The notes: a model not told the origin generated them from the sequence alone. Shown: positions 26,284 to 35,245, counted from the stretch's first letter. The stretch: 64,000 nucleotides of DNA from Streptomyces sp. Je 1-79 (GCF_025195125.1 NZ_JAMGSL010000004.1:1-64000); one strand, 5' to 3'. Made by a program: numbers and translations.

Positions 26284-26317
26284 ATACGTCAAGAAATACG
26301 TGAAAAGCAGGACGTAT
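26284..26317. promoter_or_regulatory. Repeated ATACGT boxes in an AT-rich intergenic patch
   Basis: ATACGTC at 26284-26290, ATACGTG at 26296-26302 (12-bp direct spacing) and the inverted GACGTAT at 26311-26317. They sit in an unusually AT-rich 45-bp stretch between the divergent unknown gene and the winged-helix regulator, as expected for an autoregulatory operator/promoter. Confidence 0.5.
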
Positions 26318-26355
26318 AGCGCATGATCCACGGAGGGCGTGGGCAGAGGCATGCC

Positions 26356-26676
26356 ATGGCAGATGGTGCTCACCAGCACCCGAGCTGGACGTTCCTCACC
26401 AACCACGCTCGGGTCCTTCTGATGCTCTCCCGCGATCCCGGCGTCCGGCTCAGAGACGTCGCGGCCGAGTGCGGGGTGACCGAGCGGACCGTGCAGGCGA
26501 TCGTCGCCGATCTGGAGGCGGACGGGTACGTCACGCGCACCCGGGGCTCGGACGGCCGTCGGAACCGGTACGAGATCAACCCCAAGGCCCAGTTCCGGCA
26601 CCCCGCCGAGGCGGGGTACGAGATCGCCGGCCTCCTCGCCCTGCTGGCCGCCCCCGCCGGGCAGTCGCGGGCGTGA
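26356..26676 (+). CDS. Winged-helix (MarR/ArsR-like) transcriptional regulator
   Basis: 106 residues from ATG 26356; ATG 26323 in frame would add 11 and a GGAGGG run between the two leaves the choice open. The domain is a single winged helix: LTNHARVLLMLSRDPGVRLR, recognition helix in VTERTVQAIVADLEADGYVT, and a wing TRTRGSDGRRNRYEINP. The family is commonly annotated as HTH crp-type/MarR in Streptomyces. No ligand motif is visible. Tandem ATACGT boxes lie upstream. Confidence 0.82.
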   Translation: MADGAHQHPSWTFLTNHARVLLMLSRDPGVRLRDVAAECGVTERTVQAIVADLEADGYVTRTRGSDGRRNRYEINPKAQFRHPAEAGYEIAGLLALLAAPAGQSRA

Positions 26677-26781
26677 CGTCCGCCCTCCGCCCGCGTCGTC
26701 CGGCCGCGCACTGCGCCACTCGGCTCACCGCACGGCATCGCCACGTCGTGGGCGGCCGACGGGTCTGCGAGGTTGGAGGAC

Positions 26782-27318
26782 ATGACGAAGACCGCGCTGG
26801 TCGTCGTCGACATGCTCAACACGTACGAGCACGCCGACGCCGATCTTCTTCTGCCGTCCGTGACCGGGATCGTCCCCGTGGTCGTGGACCTTCTGCGGCA
26901 CGCTCGCGAGCACGACGTCCCGGTGATCTACGCGAACGACAACTTCGGCCAGTGGCGGTCGCACCACGGGGAGATCCTCGACACCGCCCTCTCGGGCAGG
27001 CGCCCCGACCTCGTCGAACCGATCCGGCCCGACGAGGACTCGCTCTTCGTGGTCAAGGCCCGCCACTCGGTCTTCTACGAGACGCCCCTGGCCTACCTGC
27101 TCGGCAAGCTCGGCGTCGGCCACCTCGTCCTGTGCGGTCAGGTGACCGAGCAGTGCATCCTCTACTCGGCCCTGGACGCCCACATCCGGCACCTGTCCGT
27201 GACCGTGGCCGAGGACGCGGTCGCCCACATCCACGAGGACCTGGCGCAGGCGGCGCTGCGGATGATGGAGCGGAACATGTCGGCCCGCGTGCTGCCCGCC
27301 TCGGACATCGGCTGGTGA
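26782..27318 (+). CDS. Isochorismatase-family cysteine hydrolase
   Basis: 178 residues from ATG with GGAGGA directly upstream. Catalytic triad Asp10 (VVVDMLN), Lys92 (VVKARHS) and Cys125 (VTEQCILYS), with the cis-peptide region GQVTEQC, as in nicotinamidase/N-carbamoylsarcosine amidase-like hydrolases. The exact amide or ester substrate cannot be told. It may belong with the pyrimidine genes (ureido-compound hydrolysis) or stand alone; the gap to the methyltransferase is 112 bp. Confidence 0.92.
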   Translation: MTKTALVVVDMLNTYEHADADLLLPSVTGIVPVVVDLLRHAREHDVPVIYANDNFGQWRSHHGEILDTALSGRRPDLVEPIRPDEDSLFVVKARHSVFYETPLAYLLGKLGVGHLVLCGQVTEQCILYSALDAHIRHLSVTVAEDAVAHIHEDLAQAALRMMERNMSARVLPASDIGW

Positions 27319-27430
27319 GCGGGCGGCCGGGACACCGTGCACGGATATGTTCCCCGGTTCGGGGAAGCCGCTGTGCTGTTGCCCCACGATCCGCCCGGCC
27401 GGGCGGCCGGACTCGCCCAGGAGGTGCCCG

Positions 27431-28117
27431 GTGACCAGTACCGCCCTTTCCACGAGAAGCGTGCACGAACGGCTCGTCGCGCTGCCAGGTGTCTACCGTC
27501 CCCAGGCCGACACCCGGCTGCTCGCCGACGCCCTCCGCCGCGAGAGCCTCGGGCCGGAGCATCACGTCGTGGAGATCGGGACCGGCACGGGAGCCCTCGC
27601 GCTGTGCGCGGCCGCCACCGGCGCCCAGGTCACGGCGATCGACGTCTCCCTGTCGGCCGTGATCGCGGCCCGGATCAACGCGCTGCGCCAGGGACTGTCG
27701 CTGCGCGTCCTGCACGGCGACTTCGCGGCGCGGACGAGAGGCCGCCGCTTCGACCTCGTCCTGGCCAATCCGCCGTACGTTCCGTCCCCGCACGGCCCAC
27801 CGCCGTCGAGGGGGGCCGCGCGGGCCTGGGACGCGGGGCCGGACGGCCGGGAGGTCATCGACCGGATCTGCGAGCGCGCCCCTTCCCTGCTGAACCCGGG
27901 CGGGGTCCTGCTCCTCGTCCACTCGGGGATGAACGGGGCGGCGACCACCGTGCAGCGGCTGCGAGGAGCGGGGCTGCCGGCGCGGGTGACGCTGCGCACC
28001 GTGGTGCCCTGGGGTCCTGTACTGAGGTCGCGGCGCGCCTGGCTGGAGAGCCAGGGGTATGCCGGAGGTGTCGAGGACCGGGAGGAACTGGTGATCATCC
28101 GTGCGCGACGCCCCTGA
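27431..28117 (+). CDS. HemK/RlmG-like SAM-dependent methyltransferase (NPPY motif)
   Basis: 228 residues from GTG 27431 with AGGAGGT upstream. Class I fold: SAM loop EIGTGTGAL at 48-56, acidic AIDVS at 69-73 and NPPY at 113-116, the mark of enzymes that methylate planar amide or exocyclic nitrogens (PrmC/HemK, N6-adenine MTases). Too short to carry the extra N-terminal domain of PrmC. The next gene starts inside its last codons (17-nt overlap), so the protein works with the CDGSH-diiron protein. The methylated substrate is unknown; small molecule or peptide are both possible. Confidence 0.88.
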   Translation: MTSTALSTRSVHERLVALPGVYRPQADTRLLADALRRESLGPEHHVVEIGTGTGALALCAAATGAQVTAIDVSLSAVIAARINALRQGLSLRVLHGDFAARTRGRRFDLVLANPPYVPSPHGPPPSRGAARAWDAGPDGREVIDRICERAPSLLNPGGVLLLVHSGMNGAATTVQRLRGAGLPARVTLRTVVPWGPVLRSRRAWLESQGYAGGVEDREELVIIRARRP

Positions 28118-29498
28118 GAGCCGTCCCGGTGCCGACCGTGACGTCGCCTCCGACCCGGGCACCGCGCCGGGTCCGGACCGCCGTCCTCGGCGCGTGGCGG
28201 TGGACCCCGCGGGGCCGGTGCTCGTCGAGGGCCCCGTCGAGACCGTGCTGGACGACGGCACCCCGGTCCGCTCGGACCGGTTCGCGGTCGCCGTGTGCAC
28301 CTGCCGGCGCAGCCGGACCTACCCGTGGTGCGACACCAGCCACCGACCGCGCGAACGCCAGGGCCAGGGCCCGGCGCGCCGCCCGGCGGCCCCCACGCCC
28401 GGGTCCCGGACGCAGGCCCCGGAAGCCCCCGCACCGGAGCCGACGACGGAGGCCCCGGCGGTGACCGCGACCGGCAGGGGCCCCGCGGTGGCCGCGACCG
28501 GCAGGGGCCCCGCCCTCGCCCAGGCGCGGGGCGAACTGTCCGAGTCCGTACGGGAGGCCCTGCGGACGGGCTCCCCGCCCGTGTACGACCCCAGATCCCT
28601 CCTGACGGCCGACCCGTGGGGAGAGGACCTGCAACTCGCCCTCTACCTGCTGTACGAGCTGCACTATCGCGGCTTCGACGGAGTGGACGACGCCCGCGAG
28701 TGGGACCCGGACCTGCTGCGTCTGCGGCAGGGCCTGGAGACCCGGTTCCTGCACGCCCTGCGCGCGGGAGTACCGGCCGGCCGGCGGTCGGTCGAGGAGG
28801 TGTTCGCACCCCTGCTGGTCGAGCCGGTCGACCAGAGCGACAGCGTCAGCCGCCACCTGGAGACCGACGGCCGGCTGGAGCAGCTGCGGGAGTACGCGGC
28901 GCTGCGCTCGCTCTACCACCTCAAGGAGGCCGATCCGCACGCGTGGGTCATCCCGCGGCTGACCGGGCGCGCCAAGGCCGGCATGGTGGCGATCGAGTAC
29001 GACGAGTTCGGCGCCGGACGCGCCGCGGACATCCACGCCCGGCTCTTCGCCGACCTCATGGAGGACCTGGGCCTGGACCCGGCCTACGGCAGGTACCTCG
29101 ACCACGCGCCCGCACCGCTGCTGGCCACCGTCAACCTCATGTCCCTGTTCGGCCTGCACCGGGCCCTGCGAGGGGCGCTGGTCGGGCACTTCGGCTACGT
29201 CGAGGTCACCTCCTCGCCCGGTTCGAGGCGCCTCGCCCGGGCGATGCGCCGCTGTGGGGCCGGCCCTGCCGCCGAGCGCTTCTACGCCGAGCACGTCGAG
29301 GCCGACGCCGTCCACGAGCAGGTCGTGCGGCGCGAGGTAATCGGCGGACTGCTGGCCGCCGAGCCCGAGTTGGAGGACGACGTCGTCTTCGGCTGCGCCG
29401 CGACGATCCTGCTGGAGGACCGGCTGGCCGACCACCTGCGGGAGTCGTGGGCCCGGGGAGTCTCCGCGCTGCGGCTGCCGCTGTCCGGGGAGAGCTGA
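28101..29498 (+). CDS. CDGSH iron-sulfur domain fused to a heme-oxygenase-like diiron (iron-containing redox) enzyme
   Basis: 465 residues from GTG inside the end of the methyltransferase gene. Residues ~31-82 are a CDGSH 2Fe-2S domain with ligands Cys66, Cys68, Cys77 and His81 (CTC…PWCDTSH). A 60-residue Pro/Ala linker contains ATGRGPA twice (27-bp DNA repeat). From about 165 the protein is a helical domain of the heme-oxygenase-like diiron oxidase/oxygenase (HDO) superfamily: IEYDEFG at 298-304, IHARLF at 311-316 and FYAEHVEADAVHEQ at 394-407 supply the Glu/Asp/His ligands expected of that fold. The Fe-S domain could be a built-in electron carrier. It is followed after 2 nt by a flavin reductase, the likely electron source. 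Confidence 0.88.
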   Translation: MRDAPESRPGADRDVASDPGTAPGPDRRPRRVAVDPAGPVLVEGPVETVLDDGTPVRSDRFAVAVCTCRRSRTYPWCDTSHRPRERQGQGPARRPAAPTPGSRTQAPEAPAPEPTTEAPAVTATGRGPAVAATGRGPALAQARGELSESVREALRTGSPPVYDPRSLLTADPWGEDLQLALYLLYELHYRGFDGVDDAREWDPDLLRLRQGLETRFLHALRAGVPAGRRSVEEVFAPLLVEPVDQSDSVSRHLETDGRLEQLREYAALRSLYHLKEADPHAWVIPRLTGRAKAGMVAIEYDEFGAGRAADIHARLFADLMEDLGLDPAYGRYLDHAPAPLLATVNLMSLFGLHRALRGALVGHFGYVEVTSSPGSRRLARAMRRCGAGPAAERFYAEHVEADAVHEQVVRREVIGGLLAAEPELEDDVVFGCAATILLEDRLADHLRESWARGVSALRLPLSGES

Positions 29499-29500
29499 CC

Positions 29501-29992
29501 GTGACCGGCCTGGACGGACTCACCGACCTGCTCGACTACCCCATGTACGTGGTGACGACCACGGCGCCGGACGGGGAGCGGGCCGGATGCCTCGTCGGGT
29601 TCGCCTCGCAATGCTCCATCGACCCGCCCCGCTTCGTCGTCTGGCTGTCGCGGGAGAACCACACCTACCAGGTGGCCTGTCGCGGCGGACACCTGGCGGT
29701 CCACGTCCTCAGCCCCGAACAGCGGGCGACGGCACGGCTGTTCGGTGAGGAGACCGGTGACCTCGTCGACAAGTTCGCCCGTGCCTCCTCGGTGTCCGCC
29801 TGCGCCGGTGCTCCCGTCCTCACCGATGCCCTCGCCTGGTTCGTCGGCCGGGTGGAAGCGCGTCTGGACGGCGGCGACCATGTCGGCTTCCTCCTCGCCC
29901 CGGTCGCCGAGAGCCCGCCCGGGCACCCCTGGGCGGGCCGCCTGCTCCGGCTGAGCGACGTCACGGACTTCTCTCCCGGTCATCCGGCCTGA
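29501..29992 (+). CDS. Flavin reductase-like domain protein
   Basis: 163 residues from GTG, two nt after the previous stop; RBS GGGGAGAG lies in the end of the upstream gene. The split-barrel FMN-binding fold is shown by YPMYVVTT, then FASQCSIDPPRFVVWLSRENHTY and AVHVLS, which are the usual flavin-reductase (HpaC/ActVB) signatures. It would supply reduced flavin or pass electrons to the CDGSH-diiron protein encoded just before it. A strong stem follows 34 bp later, so it is the end of the cassette. Confidence 0.9.
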   Translation: MTGLDGLTDLLDYPMYVVTTTAPDGERAGCLVGFASQCSIDPPRFVVWLSRENHTYQVACRGGHLAVHVLSPEQRATARLFGEETGDLVDKFARASSVSACAGAPVLTDALAWFVGRVEARLDGGDHVGFLLAPVAESPPGHPWAGRLLRLSDVTDFSPGHPA

Positions 29993-30025
29993 GCGCCAAC
30001 TACCCCGGAACGCAGCCGTTCTCCG

Positions 30026-30055
30026 TGCCACCGGCCCATAGGGCGGCCGGTGGCA
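30026..30055. terminator. Intrinsic-terminator-like stem after the flavin reductase gene
   Basis: Perfect 11-bp arms TGCCACCGGCC / GGCCGGTGGCA with an 8-nt loop. Short T-rich run follows (TCGCTGTTATCG). It separates the cassette from the NCS1 permease. Confidence 0.65.
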
Positions 30056-30152
30056 TCGCTGTTATCGTCGAGGCCCGCAGGCCCTCCGCCTGCCGAACCC
30101 CCCGCGCCCCGCACGGCCTCGTTCCGTCCCCGAACGAAGGGTTCCGCCGCTC

Positions 30153-31673
30153 ATGACCGCAACCGCCCCCTCCGGAAGACCCGCGATCTCCGACGGCCGC
30201 GTCGAACTACCACCCGGCACCGCCCCCGCCGACCCCCGGTTCGTCAACGACGACCTGCTGCCCGTCCCCGTCGAGCGGCGCCGCTGGACCACGTACAACT
30301 TCGCCGCCCTCTGGGTCGGCATGGCCCACAACATCCCCTCCTGGCTGCTCGCCTCCGGACTCGTCGCGCTCGGCATGGACTGGAAGCAGGCCGTCCTCAC
30401 GATCGCCCTGGCCAATGTCATCGTGCTGCTGCCGATGCTCCTGACCGGGCACGCGGGACCCAAGTACGGCATCCCCTTCCCCGTCCTCGCCCGCGCCTCC
30501 TTCGGGCTGCGCGGCGCCAACCTGCCCGCCCTCATCCGCGCCGGCGTCGCCTGCGCCTGGTTCGGCATCCAGACCTGGATCGGCGGACAGGGCATCTTCA
30601 TCCTGCTCGACAAGGTCTTCGGCGGCTGGTCCGAGGCGGCGCAGGTGGGCGGCCAGCCATGGACGCTCTGGCTCTGTTTCGTCCTCTTCTGGATCCTCGA
30701 ACTCGCCATCATCTACCGGGGGATGGAGGCGCTGCGCCGCTTCGAGAACTGGGCCGCGCCGTTCGTCATCGTCGGCGCGCTCGTGCTGCTGGTCTGGATC
30801 GCCGTCAAGGCGGGCGGCTTCGGACCCCTGCTCGACCAGCCCTCGAAGCTGGGCTGGGGCGCCGACTTCTGGCCGGTGTTCTTCCCCTCCCTCATGGGCA
30901 TGATCGCCTTCTGGTCGACGCTCTCCCTGAACATCCCCGACTTCACGCGGTTCGGGTCCGGGCAGCGGGCGCAGGTCTGGGGACAGACCCTGGGGCTGCC
31001 GACGACGATGACGCTCTTCGCGCTGCTCTCCGTCCTCGTCACCTCCGGCTCGCAGGCGGTGTACGGCGCGCCCGTCTGGGACCCGGTCGCGCTCGCCGCG
31101 AAGACGGACAACGTCTTCGGGCTGCTCTTCGCCCTGGTGACCGTGCTCGTCGCCACCCTCTCGGTGAACATCGCGGCGAACGTGGTCTCACCCGCGTACG
31201 ACCTCGCCAACCTCGCGCCGAAGGTCGTCGACTTCCGCAGAGGCGCGCTGATCACCGGGGTCGTCGGCGTTCTGATCATGCCGTGGAAGCTGACCGAGAC
31301 CCCCGAGCTGTACATCTTCACCTGGCTCGGCCTGGTCGGCGGACTGCTCGGCACGGTGGCCGGCATCCTCATCGCCGACTACTGGATCGTCCGCCGGACC
31401 GTCCTCGACCTGCCCGGCCTGTACCGGCCGGACGGCCCGTACTGGTACCGGGGCGGCTGGAACCCGGCCGCCGTCCTGGCCTTCCTCGTCGGCGGGGTGC
31501 TGGCGGTCGGCGGCTCGCACTCCGCGCCCGGCAAGGGGCCTTTCCCGGAGAACGGTCTCATCCCCTTCCTGAAGCCCCTCGCCGACTACGGCTGGGCCGT
31601 GGGCCTCGCCGCCTCCATGCTGTTCTACACCCTGCTCACGGCAGGGCGCCGGAAGGGTGACGACAGGGCGTAA
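30153..31673 (+). CDS. NCS1-family nucleobase/hydantoin permease
   Basis: 506 residues, about 12 membrane segments. WFGIQTWIGG (about residues 133-145) is the NCS1 signature; in the Mhp1 benzylhydantoin transporter the same Gln and Trp line the substrate site. The upstream KYGIPFPVLARASFG loop is equally typical. It imports a nucleobase, hydantoin or allantoin with H+/Na+. In view of the dihydropyrimidinase operon 4.4 kb away, uptake of dihydropyrimidines, uracil or hydantoins is likely. The intervening 25.8-30.0 kb block may have been inserted between operon and permease. Confidence 0.93.
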   Translation: MTATAPSGRPAISDGRVELPPGTAPADPRFVNDDLLPVPVERRRWTTYNFAALWVGMAHNIPSWLLASGLVALGMDWKQAVLTIALANVIVLLPMLLTGHAGPKYGIPFPVLARASFGLRGANLPALIRAGVACAWFGIQTWIGGQGIFILLDKVFGGWSEAAQVGGQPWTLWLCFVLFWILELAIIYRGMEALRRFENWAAPFVIVGALVLLVWIAVKAGGFGPLLDQPSKLGWGADFWPVFFPSLMGMIAFWSTLSLNIPDFTRFGSGQRAQVWGQTLGLPTTMTLFALLSVLVTSGSQAVYGAPVWDPVALAAKTDNVFGLLFALVTVLVATLSVNIAANVVSPAYDLANLAPKVVDFRRGALITGVVGVLIMPWKLTETPELYIFTWLGLVGGLLGTVAGILIADYWIVRRTVLDLPGLYRPDGPYWYRGGWNPAAVLAFLVGGVLAVGGSHSAPGKGPFPENGLIPFLKPLADYGWAVGLAASMLFYTLLTAGRRKGDDRA

Positions 31674-31756
31674 CGGGCCAAAGGGTACCCAGTGGGGAAA
31701 CAGAGGGTTAAGGGACGGTCTCCCGGAATGTCAGAGCGCCGTGCTTAGCTGGACGC

Positions 31757-32593
31757 ATGATCGATGACTTCCTTGACCACGTCCTCGCCGGCGGTACGAC
31801 CGAGGTGGAGGAGGCGGTCCGCAAGGCGGCCGCGGCCGAGATCACGCCGCGCTTCCGGCAGCTGGCCGCGCACGAGATAGTCGAGAAGAACGGACCGCAC
31901 GACCTGGTGACGGTCGCCGACCGGGCGGCGGAGGAGCACCTGACCGCGTCCCTGACCGCGCTGCTGCCCGGCTCCGTCGTCGTCGGCGAGGAGTCCGTCC
32001 ACGCCGACCCCGCGGTCTACGAGGCGCTCCAGGGCGACGCCCCGGTGTGGATCGTCGACCCCGTGGACGGCACCCGCCAGTTCGTGCGCGGCGAGCCCGG
32101 GTTCTGCAGCCTCGTCGCGCTCGCGCTCCGGGGCGAGATCCTCGCCTCCTGGACGTACGCGCCCGTCCTGGACGAGATGGCGACAGCGGTGCGCGGTCGC
32201 GGCGCCACGCTCAACGGGCGGCCGATACGGTCCGGATCGCCGGCGCCCGGCGCGGTCCTCGCGGTCGCCACCTCCCACCCCGACTACACCACCGAGGACC
32301 AGAAGCGCGCCCTGCTCGGCCTGGACGTGGAGGGTGTCGCCCCCCGCCCGTGCGGCTCGGCCGGACTCGAGTACCTGGCCGTGGCCCGGGGCGACCTCGA
32401 TGCCACCGCCTTCAGTTGGGAGTACGCCTGGGACCACGCGGCCGGTCTGCTCCTGGTCACCGAGGCCGGCGGCGCGCACACGACGCTCGCGGGCGAGCCG
32501 TTCCGCGTCACCGGGGGCAACGCCCTGCCGTTCACCGCGGCGCGGGACCGGGCCACCGCCGACCGGATCCGGACACTGCTGCGGGGGCGGTGA
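31757..32593 (+). CDS. Inositol monophosphatase-family phosphatase
   Basis: 278 residues. Metal site residues: Glu in VVGEES, then IVDPVDGTRQF (the DPxDGT motif) and EYAWDHAAGLLLV near the end, which is the WDxAAG motif. These define the IMPase/FBPase/CysQ fold. Substrate may be myo-inositol-1-phosphate, histidinol-phosphate or PAP; motifs do not separate them. The gene stands 83 bp from the permease, and a 63-bp gap leads to the next gene. Confidence 0.92.
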   Translation: MIDDFLDHVLAGGTTEVEEAVRKAAAAEITPRFRQLAAHEIVEKNGPHDLVTVADRAAEEHLTASLTALLPGSVVVGEESVHADPAVYEALQGDAPVWIVDPVDGTRQFVRGEPGFCSLVALALRGEILASWTYAPVLDEMATAVRGRGATLNGRPIRSGSPAPGAVLAVATSHPDYTTEDQKRALLGLDVEGVAPRPCGSAGLEYLAVARGDLDATAFSWEYAWDHAAGLLLVTEAGGAHTTLAGEPFRVTGGNALPFTAARDRATADRIRTLLRGR

Positions 32594-32656
32594 GGGGTTG
32601 AGAGGCCCAGGAATATCCTGGGAGCCTTGGCCATCGGCAGACGAAGGAGTCCGAAG

Positions 32657-34078
32657 GTGCCGTCGATGCTCGATGCCGTCGTCGTGGGGGCGGGACCCAA
32701 CGGGCTGACCGCTGCCGTGGAGCTGGCCCGACGGGGCTTCTCCGTCGCCGTGTTCGAAGCCCGGTCCACCGTGGGCGGCGGTGCCAGGACCGAGGAGCTG
32801 ACCCTCCCCGGCTTCCGCCACGACCCATGTTCCGCCGTGCACCCGCTCGGGATCGGCTCTCCCGTCTTCAGGACGATGCCGCTCGACCGGTACGGCCTCG
32901 AATGGCTGCACCCCCGCCTTCCCATGGCCCACCCCTGGGACGACGGCACGGCCGCCGTGCTCTCCCGGTCGGTCGCCGAGACCGCCGCCTCGTTCGGGCC
33001 GCGCGACGCCGGGACCTACCGCCGCCTCGTCGCCCCGTACCTCGGCAAGTGGGACACCCTGACACGGGACTTCATGTCCCTGCCGCTCACCGCCCTGCCC
33101 CGGGATCCCGTCACGCTCGCCCGGTTCGGCATCGACGGGCTGCGGCCGGCCACCTGGCTCATGCGCCGCTTCCGGGACGAGAAGGCGCGCGCCCTGTTCG
33201 CCGGTCTCGTCGCCCATGTCATCGCCCCGCTGGGCGGGTTCGCCACCTCGGCGGTCGGTCTGGTGTTCGCGCTGGCCGCGCACGAGAGCGGCTGGCCCAT
33301 GCCCCGCGGCGGCTCGCAGTCCATCTCGGACGCCCTCACCGCGTATCTCAAGGAGCTGGGCGGCGCGGTCCACACCGACTACGAGGTCAAGCGTCTCGAC
33401 GACCTGCCGCCGGCCCGCGCGTACGTCTTCGACACCTCGCCCACCGCCCTCGCCCGGATCGCCGGTTTCGGCGGCTACTACGACCACTACCGGTACGGCG
33501 CGGGCGTGTTCAAGATCGACTACGCCCTCGACGGGCCCGTGCCCTGGACGGCCGAGGCCCCTCGCCGGGCCGGCACCGTCCAGATCGGGGCCCGTATGGA
33601 GGAGATCGGCGCCGCGCTCGACCAGGCCTCCTCCGGTACGGCGCCCCGCGCGCCGTTCCTGATCACCGCGCAGCCCAGCCTCGTCGACCCGGGCCGCGCC
33701 CCCGAGGGCAAGCACGTCTTCTGGGCGTACGGCCATGTGCCGAACGGCTGGGAGGGCGACCTCACCGAGGCGATCGAGCGTCAGATCGAGCGCTTCGCCC
33801 CCGGCTTCCGCGACCGGGTGCTCGCGCGCGCCACCGCCGGGCCGCCCGAACTCGCCGCCCGCAACGCCAACTACGTGGGCGGGGACATCGCCTGTGGCGC
33901 GGCCCGCGGCCTCCAGCTGCTGCTGCGCCCGAAGCTCTCCCTCTTCCCGTACGCCACGCCGCATCCCGCCGTCTTCCTCTGCTCCTCCGCCACCCCGCCG
34001 GGGCCGGGCGTGCACGGTATGTCCGGCCACAACGCGGCCAAGGCGGTCTGGCGCCGCCTGCGCGCCACGGCGCGATGA
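32657..34078 (+). CDS. Phytoene desaturase/retinol-saturase-like FAD oxidoreductase
   Basis: 473 residues from GTG 32657, which has GAAGGAG 7 nt upstream. N-terminal ADP-binding Rossmann loop [16 protein letters not shown] at about 9-24 with GG.ARTEE, then a long FAD-binding region and C-terminal [18 protein letters not shown], as in the CrtI/NOX superfamily. Such proteins include carotenoid desaturases but also many uncharacterised oxidoreductases. No carotenoid genes are adjacent. The function is therefore only assigned to family. Confidence 0.87.
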   Translation: MPSMLDAVVVGAGPNGLTAAVELARRGFSVAVFEARSTVGGGARTEELTLPGFRHDPCSAVHPLGIGSPVFRTMPLDRYGLEWLHPRLPMAHPWDDGTAAVLSRSVAETAASFGPRDAGTYRRLVAPYLGKWDTLTRDFMSLPLTALPRDPVTLARFGIDGLRPATWLMRRFRDEKARALFAGLVAHVIAPLGGFATSAVGLVFALAAHESGWPMPRGGSQSISDALTAYLKELGGAVHTDYEVKRLDDLPPARAYVFDTSPTALARIAGFGGYYDHYRYGAGVFKIDYALDGPVPWTAEAPRRAGTVQIGARMEEIGAALDQASSGTAPRAPFLITAQPSLVDPGRAPEGKHVFWAYGHVPNGWEGDLTEAIERQIERFAPGFRDRVLARATAGPPELAARNANYVGGDIACGAARGLQLLLRPKLSLFPYATPHPAVFLCSSATPPGPGVHGMSGHNAAKAVWRRLRATAR

Positions 34079-34085
34079 TGGCCGT

Positions 34086-34604
34086 ATGAGTACGGAACCG
34101 GACCTCGTCCTCGTCCGTGGCGACATCACCGAGCAGCGGGTCGACGCGATCGTCAACGCGGCGAACTCCTCCCTCCTCGGCGGAGGGGGCGTCGACGGCG
34201 CGATCCACCGCCGGGGCGGCCCCGCCGTCCTGGAGGAGTGCCGCAAGCTCCGCGCGGGCCACTACGGCCGCGGGCTGCCCACCGGCCGGGCCGTCGCCAC
34301 GACCGCGGGCCGGCTCGACGCACAGTGGGTGATCCACACCGTGGGCCCGGTCTGGTCCCGCGAGGAGGACCGCTCGGAGCAGCTGGCCTCCTGCTACCGC
34401 GAGTCGCTCCGGGTGGCCGACGAACAGGGCGCGCGTACCGTCGCCTTCCCCGCCATCTCCACGGGGATCTACGGCTGGCCGATCGACGACGGCGCCCGCA
34501 TCGCGATCGGGACGGTGCGCGCCACCGCCACCGCGGTGGAGGAGGTGCGGTTCGTCCTCTTCGACGCGACGGCGTACGCGGCCTTCGAGTCCGCCCTCGG
34601 CTGA
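34086..34604 (+). CDS. Macro-domain protein, probable O-acetyl-ADP-ribose deacetylase
   Basis: 172 residues from ATG 34086, 8 bp after the previous stop. Macro domain signatures are complete: GDITEQRVDAIVNAANSSLL (Asn residues of the ADP-ribose site), GGGGVDGAIHRRGG, and the C-terminal AFPAISTGIYGWP. This is the YmdB/MacroD group that hydrolyses O-acetyl-ADP-ribose or ADP-ribosyl-protein esters. Close spacing to the FAD protein suggests a common transcript. Confidence 0.94.
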   Translation: MSTEPDLVLVRGDITEQRVDAIVNAANSSLLGGGGVDGAIHRRGGPAVLEECRKLRAGHYGRGLPTGRAVATTAGRLDAQWVIHTVGPVWSREEDRSEQLASCYRESLRVADEQGARTVAFPAISTGIYGWPIDDGARIAIGTVRATATAVEEVRFVLFDATAYAAFESALG

Positions 34605-34693
34605 TCCTCGGAACCTCGACGGGCCGGGTGGCGTTGTCAGGAGGAGGCGCGGGACTCGCGCGGACCAGCGAACGGGCAGCCGAGGTGGCACGC

Positions 34694-35245
34694 ATGGCGA
34701 TGTGGGACCGGATCAAGGAGCAGGCCAAGGGGCTGCAGCAGCAGTCGCAGGGAGCGCGGAGCCCCGGTGGCCACGGGCGGCCGGGCGCGGGGGCCGGCGG
34801 GGGATCGAAGGCTCAGCTCGTGGGCATGCTCAAGTCCCAGCTCACCTCCCTCAAGACGGAGCTCAAGAGCGGCGCCTACCGGGACGCCAGCATGGCCATG
34901 TGCGCCCTGGTCGCGGCGGCCGACGGGTCGGTCGACCCGGCCGAACGGCAGCATGTGGAGTCACTGATCCTGGAGAACGACGTCCTGCGGAACTTCCCGC
35001 CGGACCAGCTGCGCCAGCGGTTCAACAAGCACGTCGACCAGTTGACGGTCAACTTCCCGCAGGGCAAGGCCGAGGCCATGCAGGAGATCGCCAAGGCGGC
35101 GAAGAAGCCGACGGAGGCCAGGGCGGTCGTGCAGACCGGCTTCGTCGTCGCCGGCGCGGACGGCTATATCGCCCCGGCGGAGGAGCAGGTCCTGCGGGAG
35201 GCGTGCGCGGCGCTCGGCGTCTCCCCGCAGGAGTTCGGCCTCTGA
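34694..35245 (+). CDS. TerB-family protein (tellurite-resistance-like)
   Basis: 183 residues. N-terminal amphipathic MAMWDRIKEQAKGLQQQSQG, then a Gly-rich linker, then an all-helical TerB domain with acidic metal-binding loops: VAAADGSVDPAERQHVE and VAGADGYIAPAEEQVLREA (Asp-rich repeats DGxxxxxE). TerB proteins bind Ca2+ and work in membrane-linked stress systems; no other ter gene is present. Its stop codon is embedded in a 13-bp tandem repeat. Confidence 0.87.
   Translation: MAMWDRIKEQAKGLQQQSQGARSPGGHGRPGAGAGGGSKAQLVGMLKSQLTSLKTELKSGAYRDASMAMCALVAAADGSVDPAERQHVESLILENDVLRNFPPDQLRQRFNKHVDQLTVNFPQGKAEAMQEIAKAAKKPTEARAVVQTGFVVAGADGYIAPAEEQVLREACAALGVSPQEFGL

Noticed and set aside
28460..28520. 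27-bp repeat in the CDGSH-diiron linker as a separate mobile or regulatory repeat
   Set aside because: It encodes ATGRGPA twice within a Pro/Ala linker, simple linker slippage.
31674..31756. GGGTACCC palindrome and GGTTAAGGGAC stretch as a regulatory element
   Set aside because: The palindrome is only 8 bp and no matching -10/-35 pair or repeat could be aligned with confidence.
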